Assembly (NCBI GenBank): GCA_018402545.1
Contig: JAGYIL010000001.1
Coordinates: forward strand, 1,612,001 to 1,676,000
DNA: 64,000 nucleotides
Origin: Saccharospirillum sp.
Lineage (GTDB): Bacteria; Pseudomonadota; Gammaproteobacteria; Pseudomonadales; Natronospirillaceae
Direction of reading: 5' to 3'
Under the pieces are notes generated by a model. It ran no database searches and was not told the origin of the DNA. It was given only the letters and a program-made list of their open reading frames with translations. Shown here piece by piece: positions 26,801 through 35,027 of the stretch; the first letter of the stretch is position 1, and the number at the start of each line of letters is the position of its first letter. A program made the translations under genes and the position numbers.

Positions 26801-27946
26801 ATGACCCAATCAACTCCCCTGCGCCTGGCGATGGTCGGCGGTGGTCCGGGTTCAATGATCGGTGCGGTGCACCGGTTTGCAGCCCGGATGGACAACCAGT
26901 TTGAGCTGGTCGCCGGCGTATTCAGTACCCGACCCGACAGCAACCGGGAAACCGCCTCGCACCTGAGGCTCGACCCCAGTCGGTGTTACGACAGCTATGA
27001 GTCGCTGGTTGCCGCTGAAGCTGAACGTGAAGACGGCGCTCGTGTCGTGGCGATTACCACGCCGAATCATCTGCATTACCCGATTGCGCTGGCCTGTATT
27101 GAGGCAGGGCTGGATGTGATCTGCGAAAAACCGATGACGGTGACGCTGGCCGAGGCTGAGCATTTGGCCGAACGTGTTGCTGCACGAGGTGTACGTTTTG
27201 TACTGATGCACAATTATTGCGGTTACCCGCTGGTGCAGCATGCGCGCGAACGTGTCCAGCGCGGCGATCTTGGTCGCATTCGCAGCCTGCAGGTTGAGTA
27301 TCTGCAGGAATGGCTGAGCGAAGTCCCTTCGGCCGATAACAAACAGGCCGACTGGCGGCTCGACCCAAAGCGTGCCGGGTCGGCCGGTGCTTTGGGTGAC
27401 ATTGGCACCCATGCCTTTCAACTGGCCTGTTTTATATCCGGATTAACGCCCGAGGCGGTCAGTGCGGAGCTGACTTGCCAGGTACCGGGGCGGGTGCTGG
27501 ATGACAACGTTCAGGCATTGCTGCGCTTTGACGGCGGTGCCACCGGCATGTTGTGGGCCAGCCAAACGGCGCCGGGGTTTGAAAATGCCTTGCGTATTCG
27601 TGTTGTTGGCGAAAAGGCGTCGCTTGAATGGGCGCAGGAGAATCCAAACGAACTCTGGTTCTCGCCCTTGAATCAGCCACGGCAACGCATTACCCGCCGG
27701 GACGACTGGTTCAGCGATGCCACCGGCGCGAGCGTGCGCTTGCCGCCGGGCCACCCGGAAGGCTACCTGGAAGGCTTTGCCAACTTGTATCGGGCATTGG
27801 CCGCTGATGTCATCACGGCATCCCGGGGCGGCTGGTTGCCGGATGTTTCAACCGGCGTTGACGGTCTGAAATTTATCGCGGCCACACTGCGATCGAACCA
27901 GAACAACGGCGTCTGGACGTCGCTTGAGTCGGGAGCGACGTCATGA
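26801..27946 (+). CDS. Gfo/Idh/MocA-family NAD(P)-dependent oxidoreductase
   Basis: About 381 residues from the ATG at 26801. The Rossmann motif is AMVGGGPGSMIGAVHRFAAR, and the family EKP motif is in CEKPMTVTLAEAEHLAE. GALGDIGTHAFQLACFISG is also typical. The alternative ATG at 26792 overlaps the AAGGA site, so 26801 is preferred. The stop overlaps the ATPase start by 4 bases (ATGA). Members oxidise or reduce sugars and inositols with NAD(P). Together with the TIM-barrel gene it suggests an oxidation-isomerisation route for an imported sugar or polyol. Confidence 0.9.
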   Translation: MTQSTPLRLAMVGGGPGSMIGAVHRFAARMDNQFELVAGVFSTRPDSNRETASHLRLDPSRCYDSYESLVAAEAEREDGARVVAITTPNHLHYPIALACIEAGLDVICEKPMTVTLAEAEHLAERVAARGVRFVLMHNYCGYPLVQHARERVQRGDLGRIRSLQVEYLQEWLSEVPSADNKQADWRLDPKRAGSAGALGDIGTHAFQLACFISGLTPEAVSAELTCQVPGRVLDDNVQALLRFDGGATGMLWASQTAPGFENALRIRVVGEKASLEWAQENPNELWFSPLNQPRQRITRRDDWFSDATGASVRLPPGHPEGYLEGFANLYRALAADVITASRGGWLPDVSTGVDGLKFIAATLRSNQNNGVWTSLESGATS

Positions 27947-29466
27947 CCGAACCGATTATCCGCTTGCACGATATTGGCAAGTCGTTCGGACCCAATGTGG
28001 TGTTACAGGGCATTAATCTGGACATTCGTCCGGGTGAGATCATCGGCATTCTGGGTGAAAACGGGGCTGGTAAATCGACACTGCTGAAACTGATCAGCGG
28101 GGTGTATCAACCAAGCTTTGGCTCGCTGGAAATCGGAGGCCGGCATTATACCGAGCTTGATCCGGTGACATCACGTCGGTTGGGCATCGCAATGATTCCC
28201 CAGGAATTCAATCTGGTGCCCACTTTGCGGGTTTACGAGAACGTCTTTCTTGGTCAGGAAATCCGCAAGCGGGGGTTTCTGGATCGCAACACCATGCGCC
28301 GGAAAACCCGGGAGGTCATGCAAAATTTGCAGTCCAGTCTGGATCCGAAAGCGGAAATCAGCAGTCTTAGCGTTGCTGAAAAGCAACTGGTCGAGGTGGC
28401 GCGGGTACTGGTCGATGACGCTCGCGTTGTGATTCTGGATGAACCGACCACGGTACTGACCGACCGTGAAGTCAGTGTGCTGTTTGATGTTGTGCGTCGT
28501 CTGCAGGGTGCCGGTGTGGCGGTGCTGTTTATTTCGCACAAGCTCAAGGAAGTGAAGGACCTCTGCCACAGTGTGCTGATACTGCGTGATGGTCAGGTGG
28601 TTGAGCAAAGCTCAACCGACGATCTGGATGAAGAGAACATGGCCCGGAAAATGGTGGGCCGCGAGTTGTCGCAGGTGTTCCCCGAAAAGCAGGGTCATGG
28701 CGGTGAGGTGGCGCTTGAAGTGCGTCAGTTGTCGCTGAATTCATTGCTGAGCGATGTGAATTTCTCGCTGCATCGCGGACAGATTCTGGGGTTATCGGGC
28801 CTGGTGGGTTCAGGGCGAACTGAAATTGCGGAAACCATTATGGGGCTACGCGGGAAAACCTCGGGTCAGGTGCTGATCAACGGTGAAGTCTGCAACATTA
28901 CATCACCGGAAGACGCGCATCGTCACAACCTGGCCTATCTGTCGGAAGACCGGCAGGGGAAGGGGCTGGTACTGAGCTTTAACCTGATCGAGAACATCAC
29001 ATTGCTGAGCCTGAAACGCTACATCAAAGGTCTGATACGTCACCGGGCTGAGCGCCGCCGGGCCGAGCATTATCAGCAGGCGTTAAACATCAGAACGGCA
29101 AGTCTGCAGACGGAGGTCGGGCTGTTAAGCGGTGGTAATCAGCAAAAAGTGTATCTCGCCAAACTGCTTGATATTGAACCGGAGATTCTGATTCTCGACG
29201 AGCCCACACGCGGTATTGATGTGGGTACCAAGCACGAGTTTTACCGGTTAATCCGGAGGCTTGCCAGCGAAGGCAAGGCGATACTGGTGATTTCGTCGGA
29301 GCTGGAAGAAATAATTGGCTTGTGTGATCAGGTACTGGTGGTGCGGGAAGGTCGTATCGTCGCTGATTTGCACGATGAACAGATCAATGAGGAAGACATC
29401 ATGTTGTACGCAGCGGGCGCCCGGGGCGCATCGGCTTTGAACGAGGCGGGAGTGGCTTTGTCATGA
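27943..29466 (+). CDS. Sugar ABC transporter ATP-binding protein (RbsA/MglA type)
   Basis: A 507-residue duplicated ATPase, the usual length for the ribose/galactose CUT2 class. The first half has Walker A GENGAGKSTLLKLI and Walker B ILDEPTTVL. The second half has the altered loop SGLVGSGRTEIAET, signature LLSGGNQQKVYLAK and ILDEPTRGIDVGTK, the usual asymmetry of this class. It overlaps by 4 bases with both the oxidoreductase and permease genes, so the three are translationally coupled. It powers import of the same compound the catabolic genes handle. Confidence 0.95.
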   Translation: MTEPIIRLHDIGKSFGPNVVLQGINLDIRPGEIIGILGENGAGKSTLLKLISGVYQPSFGSLEIGGRHYTELDPVTSRRLGIAMIPQEFNLVPTLRVYENVFLGQEIRKRGFLDRNTMRRKTREVMQNLQSSLDPKAEISSLSVAEKQLVEVARVLVDDARVVILDEPTTVLTDREVSVLFDVVRRLQGAGVAVLFISHKLKEVKDLCHSVLILRDGQVVEQSSTDDLDEENMARKMVGRELSQVFPEKQGHGGEVALEVRQLSLNSLLSDVNFSLHRGQILGLSGLVGSGRTEIAETIMGLRGKTSGQVLINGEVCNITSPEDAHRHNLAYLSEDRQGKGLVLSFNLIENITLLSLKRYIKGLIRHRAERRRAEHYQQALNIRTASLQTEVGLLSGGNQQKVYLAKLLDIEPEILILDEPTRGIDVGTKHEFYRLIRRLASEGKAILVISSELEEIIGLCDQVLVVREGRIVADLHDEQINEEDIMLYAAGARGASALNEAGVALS

Positions 29467-30449
29467 CTCAGGTAAAAAATATGGCCGACCGTTTTAACAG
29501 TTCCGTCAATCGCCTGGGTCTGGATCTGACGATTCTGGCACCGTTGATTGCCCTGGTTGTACTGTTGGTCGCGTCGTCGCTGGCGAGTGAGTATTTTCTC
29601 AATTCACGCAACCTGACCAATGTGATGCGTCAGGTTTCCTATACCGGCATCATCGCCATTGGGGTCACCTTTGTGATTATTGGCGGGGGTATCGATTTAT
29701 CCGTCGGGTCGATGGTGGCGCTGGTGGGTGTGTTGTTGCTTTATGCGTTGAATGCGGTCACCGATCCGGTGATGGCCATTGTGGTCGGCATTCTGGTGGC
29801 ACTCGGCAGCGGTGCGCTGTTCGGTGTGTTCAACGGTTTGCTGGTAACGCGGGGCAAAATCACCGCCTTTATTGCAACGCTGGCCACTATGTCCATTTTT
29901 CGCTCCGTAGCCTTGTATCTGACCGATGCCGGTGAAGTGGTGTCCCGTAATCCGCTGTTTCCCAACCTGGGCGGTGGCTATTGGCTGGGCGTGCCGATTC
30001 CGGTCTGGGCGTTTCTGATACTGGCTGTTGCGGCCCACATTCTCCTGTTCTACACCCGCTTTGGTCGTCATCTCTGTGCCGTTGGCGCCAATGCTCAGGT
30101 CGCTCGCTATTCGGGCATTCGGGTCAGAACGGTCATCCTCGGCAGTTTCACCATTGCCGGTGCCTGCGTGGGTTTGTCGGCGATCATGTTGTCGTCGCGT
30201 TTGAATTCAATCAGCCCCAGCGATGCCGGGGTGCTCTATGAACTGGATGCGATTGCCGCAGTGGTGATCGGCGGTACGGCGTTGTCGGGTGGCAAGGGCT
30301 CTATTTGGGGCACGGTCATTGGTGCGCTGATTCTGGGCATCATCAACAACATGCTGAACTTGCTGGGGGTATCACCCTATTTGCAAGGGCTGGTGAAGGG
30401 TTCGGTAATCCTGATTGCCGTGCTGGTGCAGTACAAGCGTCAGCAGTAG
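29463..30449 (+). CDS. Sugar ABC transporter permease (RbsC type)
   Basis: A 328-residue inner-membrane protein with about eight to ten hydrophobic helices. It carries the BPD_transp_2 family stretch VIIGGGIDLSVGSMVALVG and, near the end, VVIGGTALSGGKGSIWGTV. It forms a homodimeric channel with the RbsA-type ATPase in the CUT2 class. It starts inside the ATPase stop (ATGA). A 120-base gap with a hairpin separates it from the binding-protein gene. Confidence 0.94.
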   Translation: MTQVKNMADRFNSSVNRLGLDLTILAPLIALVVLLVASSLASEYFLNSRNLTNVMRQVSYTGIIAIGVTFVIIGGGIDLSVGSMVALVGVLLLYALNAVTDPVMAIVVGILVALGSGALFGVFNGLLVTRGKITAFIATLATMSIFRSVALYLTDAGEVVSRNPLFPNLGGGYWLGVPIPVWAFLILAVAAHILLFYTRFGRHLCAVGANAQVARYSGIRVRTVILGSFTIAGACVGLSAIMLSSRLNSISPSDAGVLYELDAIAAVVIGGTALSGGKGSIWGTVIGALILGIINNMLNLLGVSPYLQGLVKGSVILIAVLVQYKRQQ

Positions 30450-30513
30450 GTCGGGGTTTAATAAAAACCATGGCCGGTTCGTCATCGGCCTTGTTCGGCG
30501 CAAGCCAGGTAGG

Positions 30514-30537
30514 CATCCCCCTGCAACAGAGGGGATG
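30514..30537 (+). promoter_or_regulatory. Intercistronic hairpin before the binding-protein gene
   Basis: CATCCCC and GGGGATG pair around a 10-base loop in the 120-base gap between permease and binding-protein genes. There is no T-run, so it is not a terminator. It probably protects the 5' end of the binding-protein message after processing, which would raise its level over the membrane parts. Confidence 0.5.
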
Positions 30538-30569
30538 GTATAACAACAACCAGAGATGGGACGGAAATC

Positions 30570-31541
30570 ATGAAATTGAAAAAACTGTTAAAAACAGCGG
30601 CGGTCGCCACCGCATTATCGGTAACGCCTTTTGTTGCCTTCGGCGAAGACAGCTACCACATCGGGGTCAGCGTACCGTCGGCGGACCATGGCTGGACTGC
30701 CGGTCTGCTGTGGTGGGCGCGTCAGGCATCGGAAGATTTGTCGGCGAAATACCCGGACATTGAGTTCACCATTCTGGCGGCGAACTCGGGTACGGCTCAG
30801 GTAGGTGATGTGGAAGACTTGCGCGTGCGTCAGATCGATGCGCTGGTCATTCTGCCGCACAACCCGGCCACGCTGCAGCAGGTGATTGCCGAAACCTATC
30901 AGGATGGCATTTACACCGTTGTGGTTGACCGTGAACTGGAAACACCAACACAGGATGTGTTCCTGGCCGGTGACAACCCGGGCATGGGAGAGCAGGCAGC
31001 GGTATATATGGCCGATGCGATGGATGGCGAAGGCAATGTGGTTGTGATCGAAGGGCCTTCCATTCCAATCAACAGCCAGCGCGTTAACGCCTTTAATGCA
31101 GAAATGGAGCGTCATCCGGGCATTACCATTCTGGATTCGCAGTCTGGCGAGTGGAATCCACAAACGTCTTTGAATGTGATGGAAGACATGCTGGCGCGTC
31201 ACCCGCACATTGATGCGGTCTGGGCCGGTGATGACGATGCGCTCAAGGGTGTGCTGACGGCAATTGAAGAATCCGGTCGTGATGACATTAAGATTCTGGT
31301 CGGTGGTGGTGGTTCAAAAGACGTGATCGGCATGATCCGTGATAACCACCCGATTGTGAAAGCGACCGTTACTTACCCGCCCAATATGATTGCATCCGGT
31401 ATCGCACTGGCCGTACATGGTGTACGCGGCGAGAAGATGGGTGACATGTACCACGGTGTACCGTCACGCATGGTGCTGGCAGCCGATCCAATCACGGCCG
31501 ACAATGCGGATGAATTCTACGAACCCGATGCGGCTTACTGA
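30570..31541 (+). CDS. Periplasmic sugar-binding protein of the CUT2 ABC transporter
   Basis: A 323-residue protein with a clear signal peptide (MKLKKLLKTAAVATALS, cleaved near FVAFGED) and the periplasmic binding protein type I fold. Ligand-region stretches include SVPSADHGWTAGLLWWARQA, RQIDALVILPHNP and DAVWAGDDDALKGVL. It is the last gene of the sugar operon and is followed by a strong terminator. Placing the binding protein last is less common than first in Rbs-type operons. The ligand is not recognisable from sequence. Confidence 0.94.
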   Translation: MKLKKLLKTAAVATALSVTPFVAFGEDSYHIGVSVPSADHGWTAGLLWWARQASEDLSAKYPDIEFTILAANSGTAQVGDVEDLRVRQIDALVILPHNPATLQQVIAETYQDGIYTVVVDRELETPTQDVFLAGDNPGMGEQAAVYMADAMDGEGNVVVIEGPSIPINSQRVNAFNAEMERHPGITILDSQSGEWNPQTSLNVMEDMLARHPHIDAVWAGDDDALKGVLTAIEESGRDDIKILVGGGGSKDVIGMIRDNHPIVKATVTYPPNMIASGIALAVHGVRGEKMGDMYHGVPSRMVLAADPITADNADEFYEPDAAY

Positions 31542-31560
31542 TCAACGGTAGTAATTGAAA

Positions 31561-31590
31561 AAACCCGGCTAGAGATAGCCGGGTTTTTTT
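31561..31590 (+). terminator. Rho-independent terminator of the sugar operon
   Basis: An 11-bp perfect stem, AAACCCGGCTA at 31561-31571 with its complement at 31576-31586, GAGA loop and a T-run. It is 20 bases after the binding-protein stop. Confidence 0.95.
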
Positions 31591-31663
31591 GTTTGCGGAG
31601 GTCATGAGCTAGGAATTCGCGGGGAAAGTTGGATAAGTGGCACTTCATAACACAGTGCCAGAC

Positions 31664-31841
31664 GGACTGTCGGGTACGTCTACTGGAGGCACGCCATAAA
31701 CCCGTCCATGGGGGCTCGGAGACAGGATATGAATCCCATCCATGGGATCCACCCTTCGGGCTCGCTTCGCTCATGCTAAAACGCTCCTGGCGTTTTAGTC
31801 CATGCGGTCTAACGGCCCCCAGTAGACGCACCCAACAGTCC
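31664..31841. repeat. Palindromic intergenic element, copy D (long, diverged centre)
   Basis: Arms at 31664-31689 and 31816-31841 are complementary with a few mismatches and include CGTCTACTGG. The centre is longer than in other copies and only partly related: it keeps a CCGTCCATGG-like stretch and adds an extra hairpin, CTAAAACGC-TCCTG-GCGTTTTAG. It fills most of the 346-base gap between the sugar-operon terminator and the M42 gene; no gene is credible there. Confidence 0.75.
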
Positions 31842-31887
31842 TTGGGCTATCTGTGGTTAAATTTAGGCGAATTTCTAGCTCATGAGG

Positions 31888-32928
31888 CTAGTTGCTGAGC
31901 ACATACCCCGTCAGTAGCTGAGTAACAGCAATCAAACTTTTTTGATGGGTTCGTTCGTAGCCGTGGGTACTGTCTGTGCCAAACCCAACCAGAGCGGTGG
32001 ACGCATCATAGCCAGCGGTGAGCGTTGACGAGCAATCGCTGTGGTAGTGGCGGAAAACATCTCGTACAAAGCTAACCTGGTGTTCTGTTGCTATTCTATC
32101 GAGTCGATCGAGTAGTGAGCGACTGTGGGGGCCGAGGGCGTCTTTGTACCCGAGGGTGGCGCAGTCTTCCCGGCTGGCCTGGTTGCTGGCTACTGGTGCG
32201 ATGTCGACGCTGATTAATTCTTTAATTGAACGGGGCAGGGCGGTGCCCGCGCCCAGGCCAATTTCTTCAGCGTTGGTGAAGGCCAGTAACACCGGTTGTG
32301 CCGGTGTCAGGTTGTTTTCCTGCAGCATATGCAGCATTTCCAGAACACAGGCGATGCCGGCTTTGTTGTCGAGAAACCGGCTGATGAGGTAGCCGGAGTC
32401 GTCGAATTCCGGGGCCGGGTCAATGCTGACAATGTCGCCGGGTTGAACGCCGAGCGCGAGGGTTTCTTCCCGGCTCGTGGTGGGCCGGTCGAGTCGGGCG
32501 CTCAGTTGTGACCAGGCTATGGGTTGGGTATCGACGGCTTCGTTCCAGGCATGGCCGGATGATAGCAGGGGCAACAGAGTGGCCCGGATCGGGCCCTGGC
32601 GGGTTTTTACCGTGACCCGGGCGCCTTCTGCGAAGCGGGCGGACCAGGTGCCCAGGGGCGTAACTTCAAGCCGGCCGTCTTCGCGAATGAATTGCACCAT
32701 GGCGCCCAGGGTGTCGAGGTGAGCGGCGATAACGCGTTTGGGGTCATCGCCCGATTGCGCCAGTACGTTACCCCGGTGCGTTTGGCTAACTTTCCAGCCA
32801 AAGGGGGCCAGTCGCTCGCACATGGCTTGTTCCATGGCAGCTGTGTCGCCGGTGGGGCTGTCGATGCCTAGCAGTTGATCGAGGGTGGTCAATAGTCGTT
32901 TGATATTGACCGGGGGCAGGGTGCTCAT
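31888..32928 (-). CDS. M42-family metallopeptidase (glutamyl aminopeptidase-like)
   Basis: A 346-residue M42 peptidase. The two-metal site can be read: AAHLDTLGAMV, FLDNKAGIACVL, the catalytic NAEEIGLGA, SVDIAP and the final GTDSTHGYERTH. M42 enzymes are cytoplasmic aminopeptidases, or deblocking enzymes on short peptides. It is the third gene of a tightly overlapping set: its ATG overlaps the M20 gene stop by 4 bases. With the adjacent dipeptide-type transporter it suggests uptake and breakdown of small peptides or modified amino acids. Some relatives act in the osmolyte NAGGN pathway, but the NAGGN synthesis genes are not here. Confidence 0.9.
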   Translation of the reverse strand: MSTLPPVNIKRLLTTLDQLLGIDSPTGDTAAMEQAMCERLAPFGWKVSQTHRGNVLAQSGDDPKRVIAAHLDTLGAMVQFIREDGRLEVTPLGTWSARFAEGARVTVKTRQGPIRATLLPLLSSGHAWNEAVDTQPIAWSQLSARLDRPTTSREETLALGVQPGDIVSIDPAPEFDDSGYLISRFLDNKAGIACVLEMLHMLQENNLTPAQPVLLAFTNAEEIGLGAGTALPRSIKELISVDIAPVASNQASREDCATLGYKDALGPHSRSLLDRLDRIATEHQVSFVRDVFRHYHSDCSSTLTAGYDASTALVGFGTDSTHGYERTHQKSLIAVTQLLTGYVLSN

Positions 32929-34148
32929 GCCGGTGTCTCCCAGTTCAGCAGGGCGTGTTTGATAACCTGTGCTGCGGCATCCGCGTCGGCGTCGGTGATC
33001 GCTTCGTCGGGGTGGTGGCTGAGGCCGCCGGTGCAGCGCACGAAGAGCATGCCAATCGGCATGCTGCGGGCCATGGCCAGGCCGTCGTGACCGGCGCCGC
33101 TGAACAGGGTATGGGGTTTCCAGCCGCAGCTGGTTATGGCGTTGTGCAATTGTTGTTGAATGGCCTGTGAGCAGTCTACTTCCTGTTGTTCATAAACCAG
33201 GTCATGCGTCCACTGGCAAGCGTGTGTCGTTATCCGTTCATTCAACAAAGCCAGCAATTGCTGGCGAGCGGTTTCGCGAATGCGAGTGACCGGTGAGCGC
33301 AGTTCGATGGTCAGATCGACGGCGCTGGGAATGACGTTGACGGCGTTGGGGGTCACGTTCAGTTCGCCGACGACGCCGACCAGGTCTTCGGTGTTCTGGC
33401 ACAGGTCGTTGACGGCGCGGACCACTTCGGTGGCGGCGAGCAGGGCATCCTGGCGCAGGTGCATGGGCGTGGTGCCGGCATGGCCGGCTTTGCCGGTAAT
33501 GTGAACTTTGTGGCGTTCGATACCGGTGATGGCCGAGACTACACCCACTGGCAAATCGAGCGATTCCAGGATCGGCCCCTGTTCGATGTGAACTTCCAGG
33601 AACCCTGCCAGTTGGGATGGGTCCCGTTTCAGCTTCGGTATCTCATCCGGGTTGGCACCCAGGCCGCGCAGTGCACTTTCCAGTGTGGTGCCGTCACGGT
33701 CAGTCGCGTTGAGGATATCAGGGTTAAAGGTACCGGCCAGAGCCGAGCTACCGACCAGAGTGGATGAAAACCTGGCGCCTTCTTCGTCGCTGAAGGCGAT
33801 CAGTTCAATATTGACCGGCAGGGTTTCATGCTGATCATGAAGGTGTTGCAACACGGCCAGCGGCAGCAGTATGCCGAGCATGCCGTCGTAGGCGCCGCCC
33901 TGGCGCACGGTGTCCTGGTGCGAGCCGATGATCAGGGTTTTACGGTCTGGCTTGCGGTCGGTGCGCCCGACCAGGTTGCCGGCACCGTCGAGTTCGGTTG
34001 CAAGGCCGGCTTGCTTCATCCAGCCTTCCAGGTCGGTCAGTAGGGCTTTGTGTTCCGGTGAACCCAGCAGCCGGGTGACGCCCGGCCCCGGTTCGGAATG
34101 GCGTGCAGCCTGTTCAGACCAGGCCATGATGCGTTTGCCCAGAGACAT
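32925..34148 (-). CDS. M20-family Zn-dependent amidohydrolase (carbamoylase/allantoate amidohydrolase type)
   Basis: A 407-residue protein of the AllC/HyuC-like M20 subfamily. Metal-ligand regions are GSHQDTVRQGG, AFSDEEGARF, EVHIEQGPILE and SGAGHDGLAMA, and dimer contacts lie in GKAGHAGTTPM. Members hydrolyse N-carbamoyl-amino acids, allantoate or ureidoglycolate. No hydantoinase or allantoinase gene is adjacent, so the substrate is open. GGAGGT precedes the ATG. It overlaps the DUF1028 stop by one base (TAATG) and the M42 start by 4 bases, so the three genes form an operon. Confidence 0.92.
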   Translation of the reverse strand: MSLGKRIMAWSEQAARHSEPGPGVTRLLGSPEHKALLTDLEGWMKQAGLATELDGAGNLVGRTDRKPDRKTLIIGSHQDTVRQGGAYDGMLGILLPLAVLQHLHDQHETLPVNIELIAFSDEEGARFSSTLVGSSALAGTFNPDILNATDRDGTTLESALRGLGANPDEIPKLKRDPSQLAGFLEVHIEQGPILESLDLPVGVVSAITGIERHKVHITGKAGHAGTTPMHLRQDALLAATEVVRAVNDLCQNTEDLVGVVGELNVTPNAVNVIPSAVDLTIELRSPVTRIRETARQQLLALLNERITTHACQWTHDLVYEQQEVDCSQAIQQQLHNAITSCGWKPHTLFSGAGHDGLAMARSMPIGMLFVRCTGGLSHHPDEAITDADADAAAQVIKHALLNWETPA

Positions 34149-34837
34149 TAACGGACCTCCTTGCGGTTGACGTGCCCGGTTTTGGTGGGGTGAGCCAGGG
34201 TGGGTACCCCTGCCAGAAATTCCTGGAAGGGTTCGCTTTGGGTTTTGTGATACAGAATTTTCAACTGCTCGATGCAGTCGCGTTCGGCCCAGTCGACGCG
34301 CAGGTCGACCGGGGGTTTGTCGGGGTAGTGCACTTTCAGGGCGGCGCTGTGGGTGCCGCGAAAATCACCGCCGATGCGCTCACCTTCCATCATCGCTGCC
34401 AGCAGGCGGTCGTGCAGTGGTGCGGCTGATAATTGCTGAAAGGCGCGTTTCATCGCCAGCACAATGTCGGTGCTGTTGAGCATATTGCCGGCGACCGCGA
34501 AATTCGGTTCACACAGATGCAACTTGGCATCGAGATTGTCTGACCCGGTGTGGCCGGCGGTGTTACCCCAGCGGTCACAGACAATGAGTTGCCGCTGGGC
34601 CTTACCTTCGTCGGCCCCGATCAGCCGGTCTCTGACTTCATCAGCTTTTAATCCATCATTCAGCAACGCCAGCCCCCGGTCGCCATACAACCAGTTGGTG
34701 AACGCTCCCTGAGTCGCTATGGCGCCCTGATCGCAACGTACATGGGGCACAAAACCACCGACCGCAACACTGCCGGTTGCGGTGGCTACACCCACGGCGC
34801 CACTGGCCGGGTCAGTAGCGATGATGGAATAAGTCAT
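34148..34837 (-). CDS. DUF1028 family protein (Ntn-hydrolase-like)
   Basis: A 229-residue protein matching the DUF1028 family, including the N-terminal SIIATDPASGAVGVATATGS and the GNMLNSTDIVLAMKRAFQ region. The family is thought to share the Ntn-hydrolase fold of self-processing amidohydrolases, but no activity is firmly established that I can cite. It is the first gene of the overlapping hydrolase operon and diverges from the peptide-transporter operon across a region with paired palindromes. Context argues for an amide-bond hydrolase acting on the imported compound. Confidence 0.9.
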   Translation of the reverse strand: MTYSIIATDPASGAVGVATATGSVAVGGFVPHVRCDQGAIATQGAFTNWLYGDRGLALLNDGLKADEVRDRLIGADEGKAQRQLIVCDRWGNTAGHTGSDNLDAKLHLCEPNFAVAGNMLNSTDIVLAMKRAFQQLSAAPLHDRLLAAMMEGERIGGDFRGTHSAALKVHYPDKPPVDLRVDWAERDCIEQLKILYHKTQSEPFQEFLAGVPTLAHPTKTGHVNRKEVR

Positions 34838-34867
34838 GCAAGGTATCCGTTCAGGCTGTTGCGTTAA

Positions 34868-34914
34868 TTTATCATCATAAAATTTATTGCGTCCACATAT
34901 TTATAGTGATAAAT
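34868..34914. promoter_or_regulatory. Tandem TTTAT-N4-ATAAA inverted repeats in a divergent promoter
   Basis: TTTAT-CATC-ATAAA at 34868-34881 and ATTTAT-AGTG-ATAAAT at 34899-34914 have the same half-sites and spacer length. Their centres are 32 bp apart, about three helical turns. They lie in the 190-base AT-rich region between the DUF1028 operon and the peptide-transporter operon. The natural candidate to bind them is the GntR/FCD regulator encoded at the end of the transporter operon. Confidence 0.6.
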
Positions 34915-35027
34915 GTAATAGGGCAGTCTGGTTGACCCTGACCTTCCTGACTTGTGCAGGATGAGAAAAAGGGGCGCTGGCTGCACGCAATCACAATAAA
35001 AACGGTCAAAACAGAGAGGCACTCAAG

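Noticed and set aside
22377-31541. Treating amylosucrase and the sugar operon as one sucrose pathway
   Set aside because: The operators differ and no sucrose porin, sucrose phosphorylase or fructokinase is present; the importer's ligand is unknown.
31535-31898. Frames of about 90 residues on both strands
   Set aside because: They lie within the terminator and palindromic element copy D and have no ribosome-binding site or protein-like features.
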